Positions 12,565 through 19,027 of a DNA stretch of 62,152 nucleotides are shown here, piece by piece. The stretch covers positions 2,301,280-2,363,431 of the forward strand of contig NW_022985163.1 in the NCBI RefSeq assembly GCF_010093535.1. Direction: 5' to 3'. The notes beneath the pieces are model-generated. The model had not been told where the DNA came from, did no database searches, and saw nothing but the letters and a program-made list of their open reading frames with translations. The position numbers were made by a program, and so were the translations under genes. Source of the stretch: Lindgomyces ingoldianus. Its lineage: Eukaryota; Ascomycota; Dothideomycetes; Pleosporales; Lindgomycetaceae. Numbering within the stretch: the first letter of the stretch is position 1; every line of letters begins with the position of its first letter.

Positions 12565-13434
12565 ATGCGTCCTATTAGCATCCTAATCACAGGAAAGATG
12601 ACCTCTCGACTCCCTATTGTCAGCAGAACAAATGTCGCCGGCTTTCCCAAGCCCTCAGGGACCAAACTCTCAACGAGCCGGTGCTTAACTCCGAGTGTTC
12701 CAAGCCCTTGCAATGTCGACGGTCCCTCCGAGGAGAATTATCCTATATTGTTGTACGACAAATACGTGTACTGGCCCCTTTCGTATGAGGATGGCCGCTT
12801 CTCTTTCGCTATCGTCCGTACCTCGAATATTTCGACCAAGCCGATTGATATGTTGGAGATCAAAGGCGCAAAATGCATTGATTCGATCGAACTCTCCCCC
12901 GGAAATGAGTCTGTCAGCTTCATCGGCCACGACAATAAGGCTGTCTCGGTTGCATTTAACGACCTTGCTGCCTCTCCGGTACTGCCCACCGCACAGTCGC
13001 CGCTCTCTTCTCTATCTTCGGCTCCTGTTTACGACACCTCCGACCTCGAAGATGATTTGGAGGTTGGTGCAATTGTAGGAATCGTTGTCGGGTCCGTCCT
13101 AGGGGCCATGATTACTGTTATTGGAAGCTATCTATACTGGCAAATGCTTCGACGGAAAAGAAGAGCGGTCTCACTCAGTGGTCGACAAAGGCTTTCGACG
13201 GAGGAGCTAAGAAATGGAGAACCAGACAGTAGAGATCGGTCTTCCCTTTTGGGTTATGGCAGGAGGGGATCATGCCGCCCGACAGATAGTCGTTCCATTG
13301 TTTCAAGCCATGGAAACCCCAGCAACATTCCGGATTATGGCACGCTTGTTCGTTCCGAAACTTTTAGTTCGATTGGTAGCAATCCTCTTGATGACGGGCC
13401 AGGAGACTCACATCAAAGTAACGGAAGTCGATAA
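12565..13434 (+). CDS. Single-pass membrane protein, probably 5'-incomplete
   Basis: An uninterrupted frame of 289 codons. Residues 45-160 form an extracellular-looking segment with a Ser/Thr/Pro-rich stalk (about 138-160) and possible N-glycosylation at N88 (NIS) and N114 (NES). Residues 168-192 are one strong membrane helix (Gly/Val/Ile-rich), followed at once by a basic stop-transfer run (RRKRR). Residues 200-289 are a Ser/Arg/Gly-rich cytoplasmic tail. The layout resembles fungal wall-sensor or lectin-like type I membrane proteins, but no family is recognised. The N-terminus shows no clear signal peptide, so upstream exons are probably missing from this model or lost. The 3' end converges on the NACHT gene with 96 bases between the stop codons. 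No RIP-type damage is visible in the frame. Confidence 0.6.
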   Translation: MRPISILITGKMTSRLPIVSRTNVAGFPKPSGTKLSTSRCLTPSVPSPCNVDGPSEENYPILLYDKYVYWPLSYEDGRFSFAIVRTSNISTKPIDMLEIKGAKCIDSIELSPGNESVSFIGHDNKAVSVAFNDLAASPVLPTAQSPLSSLSSAPVYDTSDLEDDLEVGAIVGIVVGSVLGAMITVIGSYLYWQMLRRKRRAVSLSGRQRLSTEELRNGEPDSRDRSSLLGYGRRGSCRPTDSRSIVSSHGNPSNIPDYGTLVRSETFSSIGSNPLDDGPGDSHQSNGSR

Positions 13435-13530
13435 AGGAAGAAAGGTGGAGACTATTTGAGATCATGTTTCCTTAATTATCATGGTCGCGGTTATTTTGTG
13501 CTCGATATTTGTGAATTGGCAATAAGTAAT

Positions 13531-15352
13531 TTACGATTCACACTCCAATCTCTCGACAGTTTTGTTCAGGGTACCCAGCCACCACTGCGTCCACATGATG
13601 GTCTTTGCGTCATTGATGCTTCGGTCTAATGCTCTCTCCAATTTCTTTCGACACTCAAATGCCCGGCCCAAGAGAACTGTATGAAGCTCCTTATTCCCTA
13701 CATAGAGTCCTATTTTCTCGCGGATGATAACTCTACGGGTTTCAAGTAGAACTTTTTCATACTTGGCCCGCTGCTCTCTTGATGTGTAACCGAATTCCCT
13801 TGATCTGGTAATAGCAGACATGATATGTTCCTCTGCTAAGTCGATATACTTCAGTTGCTTTTCCCTTGAATATGTCCTGCTGTGGGAAAGCTCGCGATAT
13901 GATTCGGCAGCCCCGATATCGGCCCTAATGATGGCAGAGTGGTAGTGTGGGTGTGCCTCCTTAGCTTTTTCAATGGCTCTCCTGTGCGCCGTGATGGATC
14001 CCGTCAACAAGTCGTAGGTGCTGCCTTCCTTCTCCCTCGACCCTTTGTTAATCTCACCCGAAGATATTTTCCTCAGCTTCTCCTTGAATACGTAATACTT
14101 TTCGTAGCCCGTCTTTGCATATGCATCGGCCTGTGCATACCGCTCTTTGATTAATTTCACGCTTTTAGGACTCGGTAGCGTGTCGCCAAGATCCTCTGGC
14201 GCGTTTTCAACCTCCTTCTCGAGTGCATCCCAACTTTCAACATCTCTAAGTCTTTCGCAGATGTAAGACACCCAGAAAAACCTAGATTTGGCTTTTTTAT
14301 GAATCATCTGCTTCAATCTCTGATGCAGCCCTGGGTTCCCATCTAAGCATGTTATATTTGCTAGCTCTTCATCAATGTACGGTTCAACAGCCGATGAAAG
14401 ACCAGGTGACAATAGGTCGATCTCAAACATCCCTGTTGCTTTCTTGCTCCATTTGTTGTACCATTCTCTCATTTTTTCGCATTTGCTCTGGCTAGATATG
14501 AGCCAGTGAACGTTGGAGCATTCGAAGCTCGTACCTATTTTGATGAGTATTTTCTCCCATTCGTCTATCCTTTCATATTCATCATAAGCGTCTATGATGA
14601 GGTATACGGTGTGTTTGAGTGTTACTAGCATGTCTTTCAACCGATTTGAAAGAGCATAAACCGCATTGGGGTGCTTGTATTGGTATGATTCCGTGGGGCT
14701 TGTTTGGTAGTCTGGCCGAAGAGCCAACGCTGGATCACGTTCAAAGAGAACAGCTATCAGTCCTCGAAACACAGCCGTCGCGTCCTGAATTTTGAACGTA
14801 TTGGTAGGAGCCTCGCAGAAGTAATAGCTTACAGTGGAAGCCTTAGGGGCGCCCTCGTCTCGTGTATCGAGCTCATCGATGATACCAGCTAGCAACATCG
14901 TTTTTCCAAAGCCAGCGTTCCCGTGAATCCAGAGAAGCTTACTATCTTTGTCATGACGCCAAGTGTTGAAAGTATTGTTGCTGAAGATCCATTTGCACCA
15001 TCCCTGGTTCTTCGTCATATCGTATCCCTTCTGTTCTTGAATACGAGATTTGTCACACATAGGATCTGTGGCTTGTAGCCATTCAAGATGAGAGCCAACG
15101 CCAAAGGAGTACGAATCTAGAATCCCATCAGTCAGTACAGATAGGTACGGTAGGCTTAGCTTGAAGCCTCTAGAAAACTAGGCCGTGGAGACGCTTAGCG
15201 CCCATATTGAACTTACTAGCGTAAATGGTTGCGGAGTCTTTTGCGCTAATCACATTGCCTGGACCCGCAGAAATGATTTGGTCCCCTTGACCTAAGTGGC
15301 GGATGTGCGGGCCCATCCTCGGCACGTCCATCGGCGAGCTTTTGGGTGCCAT
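13531..15352 (-). CDS. NLR-type NACHT NTPase with N-terminal amyloid-like signalling motif (two exons)
   Basis: Predicted 573-residue receptor NTPase. Exon 1 is 15352-15217, the intron 15216-15117 (100 bases, donor GTAAGT, branch-like TACTGAC, acceptor CTAG), and exon 2 15116-13531. Joining them keeps frame and rebuilds the segment LEWLQATDPMCDKSRI, which matches the conserved lead-in to fungal NACHT domains (L..L.ATDP..DK.RI). Residues 14-45 are a Gly/Asp/Gln motif (GPHIRHLGQGDQII then AKDSATIYA). Residues 105-300 are the NACHT core: Walker A GNAGFGKT at 111-118, Walker B IIDAYDEY at 219-226, sensor-like HWLISSQSK at 249-257. The phrase FFWVSYICERL, typical just after the core, follows. Residues about 350-573 are charged and helix-rich, with no clear WD, ankyrin or TPR repeats. 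It faces a SesA-like gene across about 1 kb. The proposed role is a cytosolic sensor that nucleates amyloid folding in its partner. The NACHT call is firm; the signalling role is inferred. Confidence 0.87.
15117..15216 (-). other. Intron of the NACHT gene
   Basis: 100 bases with the consensus fungal donor GTAAGT, a TACTGAC branch-like site about 18 bases before the acceptor, and a TAG acceptor. Unspliced, the frame stops within 16 codons of the donor. Spliced, codon A|AT gives Asn46 and the conserved ATDP-DK segment comes into frame. The motif residues 14-45 lie wholly in exon 1. Confidence 0.85.
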
Positions 15353-16361
15353 CTCCTAGTTCAGTGAAGAAAGGTATCAATTGTGCAAGAGGGAACAATC
15401 GTTGAGCAGGAAGTCCGTGCGACACGAGTCGAAAGCTATCTCTCACAGTCCGCAGACGAGGCTAGCAATGAACATTGTGTAGGCGGGCGCACGCCCAAAA
15501 TGGCCAACCCGAAAGTTATGCGGCTGAAATGGATTGTGGCCGCAGCAGGACATGCCGTGTCTTAGAAGATGAACCAGATGTATATTAGATATCTGCTGTT
15601 GCCTAAGTAGAAGTCGGGCCCATCTTTTGGAGCCCACTATTTCGCCAAAACCTGCCTCGCTCAGCACCAATCCATTTCACCTCGAGAGTGGCGCCAGTGG
15701 TTCGACTGACATCAGAGCTGAGCATGCCCTTCGTACATCCTCCAATCATATTGTAGAGGCATGCTCCATGAGAGGTTGAGGTTTCCTTTATGAGGGTTAA
15801 AAGAAACCTCCAATAAACCGTGCATGACTGTGCAACCCCATGCGCAGCTTCGTCTTGATACTGACTTGATTACACTCCACCGAATTACTGAAATGAGTAA
15901 TTCAACGGCCTTCTGTGTTGGGAATCCCCACTTGTCTAGACTATCGGGTGAACCTTTAACCGTCTCAGCCTGGTGACCGGTGAGGGCAGCTTGATCGAAC
16001 ATAAGTTAGGGGTGGTTCACCTTTAACCGTCTCAGCCTGGTGACCGGTGAGGGCAGCTTGATCGAACATAAGTTAGGGGTGGTTCACCTTTAACAAGACG
16101 CAGAGCCTCATCTCTCAGCCTTGCAGATTTCATATTAAATTCGCCGTGCCATCCGGAAGATAAAGCAGTGACATTCCAGTGGTCGATCCTCAAAAATTTG
16201 ACTATCTCCTTACAGCCTACTCTTGACCCTTCTGGTCTTCCTTTGCCCATTCTTGACAGCGAAATTTTGCTCGTCCACCGCTCTCACAAAGCGAGATTAT
16301 TTTCAAGCTCATCCCTTCCATTTAGTTTCGCCCTGCTCCATAAAGAGATATCTCATCCATC
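15353..16361. promoter_or_regulatory. Divergent intergenic region between the NACHT gene and the SesA-like gene
   Basis: About 1 kb between the two start codons, so it should hold both promoters. It contains a perfect 67-bp tandem duplication at 15,953-16,086. Pyrimidine-rich DNA precedes the plus-strand start at 16,362, whose context is catccATCATGG. No firm TATA box is seen. Short minus-strand frames in the region show no family resemblance. Confidence 0.5.
15953..16094. repeat. Perfect 67-bp tandem duplication plus 8-bp partial third copy
   Basis: Copies 15,953-16,019 and 16,020-16,086 are identical, followed by CCTTTAAC (16,087-16,094), the start of a third unit. Each unit carries the near-palindrome GGTGACCGGTGA. 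No RIP-type differences separate the copies. Confidence 0.95.
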
Positions 16362-16985
16362 ATGGACGATCGCATAACGAGGGACAGCTTCAAGAAGTCA
16401 TCGCACAACCTCAGACAAGTAGCTCAAGATCATGGTACGCTTGAAAAAGATTTGACTCTCCCGGCTGTATTTCAGCAAGCGGGTCCCTGGATTGCTCTCG
16501 CCGAGAAGATTATTCAGAGTGCTAGAATAGAACTGGATAAGAAGGACGCAAAGCCTGTTGGGACAGACCTCCGCCAGTGTTCGCAAACTTGCAGGGAAAA
16601 ATCTGAGCTCCTCGAATTGGTCTTCGGTTATGTTGCTACCGCAGAAGCGCCAGCGAGAAGGAAGACTTACGCAGAAGCGGTGGCGCAAGATAAAGAAAGA
16701 GCAGTTGAGCTAGTCTTGGGCAGGATTCTGGGAGCCATAGCAGACGCAATAAAGTCCGGGTCCCTCGTTGCAAGCGATTCTCAAAACGCTGAATTAGGCG
16801 ACGCCCTGAAAAAATTGTCGGGGATGGCTGCCAAAAACTCTGAAGGCGGACCAGGAATCAATTTCTACGGAATTGGCGACCAGATCACGAATCTTGCTGA
16901 TGGAAAGATAAGTGTCGGCAAGGACCACGCTGTTCTGTATATTGGTGACAACGTAAACGTGGGTGTGGCACCAAGCAAACCCTGA
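16362..16985 (+). CDS. SesA-like small protein with C-terminal amyloid-like motif (putative effector or modulator 1)
   Basis: Single-exon frame of 207 codons with a good start context. Residues 30-145 are helical and align with the neighbour at 17,256-17,888 through shared landmarks: LPAVFQQAG / LPGAFKDAA, then a Cys-x-EK block (CREKSELLE / CKEKAERLA), a VA-x-x-E-x-x-R block, and a KERAVELVL / KENTVEVLM block. These suggest the SesA domain of fungal death-pathway proteins. Residues 163-194 hold the tail motif (GPGINFYGIGDQITN then GKDHAVLYI), which matches residues 14-45 of the divergent NACHT protein at 13 of 32 positions without gaps. Unlike typical SesA proteins and its neighbour, the N-terminus is polar (MDDRITRDSFKK), with no hydrophobic helix. 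The motif match is seen directly; the domain name and role are inferred. Confidence 0.8.
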   Translation: MDDRITRDSFKKSSHNLRQVAQDHGTLEKDLTLPAVFQQAGPWIALAEKIIQSARIELDKKDAKPVGTDLRQCSQTCREKSELLELVFGYVATAEAPARRKTYAEAVAQDKERAVELVLGRILGAIADAIKSGSLVASDSQNAELGDALKKLSGMAAKNSEGGPGINFYGIGDQITNLADGKISVGKDHAVLYIGDNVNVGVAPSKP

Positions 16986-17255
16986 CACAATCCAACCGAG
17001 TATGTCCAACTTGCGGAACGATGAAAAAGAAAATAGAAAGTTAATCAATGACTCAGAGTTGATGTGAGGGCCACAAAGGGGTGTTGTGAGAGCATAAGAT
17101 AGTATTTCACAGAAGCTGATGCTCTAGAAGAGTTGAAGGACACAGAAATAAAACTCTTGGCCAAGAAACGAATTTCTCAGAAGCCGATACGCGACGCTTC
17201 GTCCGATATGGCGAAAACTTGCGCGCTGCATTCCAACCAACGTCATTCTCAGAAC
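16986..17255. other. Convergent 3' intergenic region
   Basis: 270 bases between the stop codons of the two SesA-like genes, so it should hold both 3' UTRs. No gene or clear structure is seen. Confidence 0.6.
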
Positions 17256-17888
17256 TCAGTATGCTAGTGAGGAGGATAACCCAACATAGATAGTGCCTGC
17301 AGAATTCATTTGGCCGGCTCCCTTGTTGATATTCTGCGTCCCACTGCCAGTATTATTCATCTGGTCACCAACTCCCTGATATGTGAACACCGGTCCAGCG
17401 GGAGCAGAGGGTGGCACCCTGGACAACTCTTTGATAGCAGCCATCAGCTCGTCCATTTTGTCGTCTCCGACAGCTCTCACAGCATCGTGAGCTGCTAGCA
17501 AGTGAACATCCTCCAATAGACCCGTCATGAGTACCTCCACTGTGTTCTCTTTGCCGAGTCGGCGCACAGCAAGGCGATATTTCTCGATACGTGTAGCCTC
17601 AGACTGGGCGGCAACTTGCTCTAGAATGTCAGCAAGGCGCTCGGCTTTCTCCTTGCAACCCTTAATGACGATACTGATAGATTCGTTGGCGATCTTATCC
17701 AATCCGGTTTTGTTAAGGCGCGTTTCAATGGTTACGAGCGTGTCTTTAACAAGCGGCAGGCGCTGTGCTGCATCTTTAAATGCTCCAGGAAGGTGGCTAG
17801 TATTCTGGATGGCGGTGTACAGTTGTGCTGAAGCGTCGATGCAGGAGATAGTGGCCGAAATCAGCCCCATAACCTCGAAGCCTGACAT
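17256..17888 (-). CDS. SesA-domain protein with C-terminal amyloid-like motif (putative effector 2)
   Basis: Single-exon frame of 210 codons. It begins MSGFEVMGLISATISCIDA, the hydrophobic N-terminal helix typical of SesA domains, then LPGAFKDAAQRLPLVKDTL, also typical. Residues up to about 150 are helical. Residues 165-203 are a Gly/Asn/Gln tail with a loose repeat (GVGDQMNNTGSGTQ, then NINKGAGQMN, then SAGTIYVG). The first part shares GP.....G.GDQ and G.G with the NACHT protein's N-terminal motif, and both motifs end in TIY. Fungal SesA and HeLo-type proteins with such tails are thought to act as membrane-damaging cell-death executors once the tail is templated into amyloid; the hydrophobic helix fits that role here. 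It is convergent with the other SesA-like gene, so the two look like an old, diverged duplication. Confidence 0.85.
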   Translation of the reverse strand: MSGFEVMGLISATISCIDASAQLYTAIQNTSHLPGAFKDAAQRLPLVKDTLVTIETRLNKTGLDKIANESISIVIKGCKEKAERLADILEQVAAQSEATRIEKYRLAVRRLGKENTVEVLMTGLLEDVHLLAAHDAVRAVGDDKMDELMAAIKELSRVPPSAPAGPVFTYQGVGDQMNNTGSGTQNINKGAGQMNSAGTIYVGLSSSLAY

Positions 17889-18050
17889 GGTCGGCGAGCA
17901 ACTATTTGGCTATGTTGGATAGAGATGGTGTTTTCTGAAAATATCTGTCTCAACTTCTCGTTCTTTCACGTAAAAAATGTGAAAAGAATTGGTGGCTTCG
18001 ATGGATCCGATAACAGGCCCTAGGGAAGAAAAATGTAAGAAGAATGGTGT
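17889..18050. other. Upstream region of the SesA-domain gene
   Basis: Presumed promoter and 5' UTR of the minus-strand gene. No distinct box is recognised. Confidence 0.4.
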
Positions 18051-18125
18051 CGCGTACAGCTATCCGTCTATATATATCCTTCTGCTGTGCTAGCTGGGAG
18101 GTTGACCTTTTGGCAAACGCAACAG
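18051..18125 (+). repeat. 75-bp direct repeat, left copy
   Basis: Begins CGCGTACAGCTATCCGTCT and ends GCAAACGCAACAG. It matches 18,772-18,846 except for a few G-to-A changes in the right copy (GGTTGACC against GGTTAACC, TTGG against TTAG). Confidence 0.95.
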
Positions 18126-18138
18126 TCATAAGCGCAGT

Positions 18139-18246
18139 TTGCGGCGTAGTGTAGATGGTTAGCGCTTAAAAATTTGCGCACCCCTGCTCCACCAATAGGA
18201 TCGCATTATCCCAGAGCACTGCGTGTTCAATTCCCACGCTTAGCAA
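18139..18246 (+). other. Degenerate tRNA-like (Pol III promoter-like) sequence
   Basis: TAGTGTAGATGGTTAGCGC resembles an A box and D-arm (a four-pair stem with two G-U pairs). GTGTTCAATTCCCAC, about 70 bases downstream, resembles a B box and T-arm. The acceptor ends (TTGCGGC / TTAGCAA) pair only partly and no anticodon arm is convincing. It could be a decayed tRNA gene or the head of a tRNA-derived SINE. Confidence 0.3.
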
Positions 18247-18400
18247 AGAGCATTTATTTAGGCAGTGCGTCTATTACAGAGGCTACCTTACTAGATCTGT
18301 CTCTAAGTTCTATTGCTTAGGCTAGAGAGGGTGTATTAAGGTTGTTTTACTATGTTTTACCTCTCTTGTTCCACAGTTTAAGCTAGGGGGTGTGTCGCGT

Positions 18401-18551
18401 TGTCAGATTGAAGCACTGTTTCTGGGCTTCCTGAGATGAATAATGGGTTTGGATATGATGTATGGGATGATCATTCATTGTGTTGATTTATCGATCCTTT
18501 TTCTGCTCTACTCGTGTTGCTCGGCTTTTTGTTTTGCCGATCCGAGTCCCT
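18401..18551 (+). repeat. Dispersed repeat, plus-strand copy
   Basis: About 150 bases around GAAGCACTGTTTCTGGGCTT recur in inverted orientation at 45,611-45,758 with only scattered transitions. The flanks do not match. It may be part of an LTR or a SINE. Confidence 0.85.
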
Positions 18552-18580
18552 CGCGCACTAGCCCTATGCGCGACCAGCTT

Positions 18581-18690
18581 GCAACATGCTGCAATTTGTT
18601 GCAAAATGTTGCAAAATGCTGCAATTTGCTGCAACATGCTGCAATTTGTTGCAAAATGCTGCAACATGCAGCAATTTGCAGCAACATACT
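18581..18690. repeat. Eleven-copy 10-bp array
   Basis: Eleven contiguous 10-base units of the form GCAAnnTGYT, cycling through GCAACATGCT, GCAATTTGTT and GCAAAATGCT. Unit junctions form short near-palindromes such as TTGCTGCAA. The small frames seen across it follow from the repeat and are not taken as genes. Confidence 0.95.
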
Positions 18691-18771
18691 GTTCGAGCTT
18701 ATTGCTCGTACTATGTAGCAGCTTTCGTCAAGCGTTCCTCCTGTCTTGACAGTAGGTGCGCATATCTGACA

Positions 18772-18846
18772 CGCGTACAGCTATCCGTCTATATATATCC
18801 TTCTGCTGTGCTAGCTGGGAGGTTAACCTTTTAGCAAACGCAACAG
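18772..18846 (+). repeat. 75-bp direct repeat, right copy
   Basis: Right partner of 18,051-18,125. RIP-type AT-rich DNA begins immediately after it, so it marks the right edge of the gene island. Confidence 0.95.
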
Positions 18847-19027
18847 CTTGCCTAGTAGAATAATAGATAGTAGAAGCGCTTAGCTAGACATGTTAATATA
18901 CTTAATTCTTATAACTTAGTTATAACTGCTAGACTATATAGCAACTACATAACTAATAGTGTTAGAGCTAGTTATAACCTTAGATATACTAGCAACTTTT
19001 ATTATAAGTTTTATTTTATTAAAATTA

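Noticed and set aside
15953..16086. 67-bp repeats as tandem introns
   Set aside because: GT...AG pairs exist, but the CTAAC branch-like site lies next to the donor, far from the acceptor, unlike fungal introns.
15712..16250. Two minus-strand ORFs (96 and 72 codons) between the NACHT and SesA-like genes, considered as an upstream exon of the NACHT gene
   Set aside because: No effector-domain resemblance and they overlap the 67-bp duplication. The motif exon has its own good start, so the simpler two-exon model was kept.
18139..18246. Functional tRNA gene
   Set aside because: Acceptor and anticodon arms do not pair; kept only as a low-confidence tRNA-like feature.
18581..18690. CRISPR-like array
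   Set aside because: The units are contiguous 10-mers with no spacers, in a fungal context.
18443..18834. Overlapping Cys/Gln-rich ORFs (82-91 codons)
   Set aside because: They arise from the 10-bp array read in three frames.
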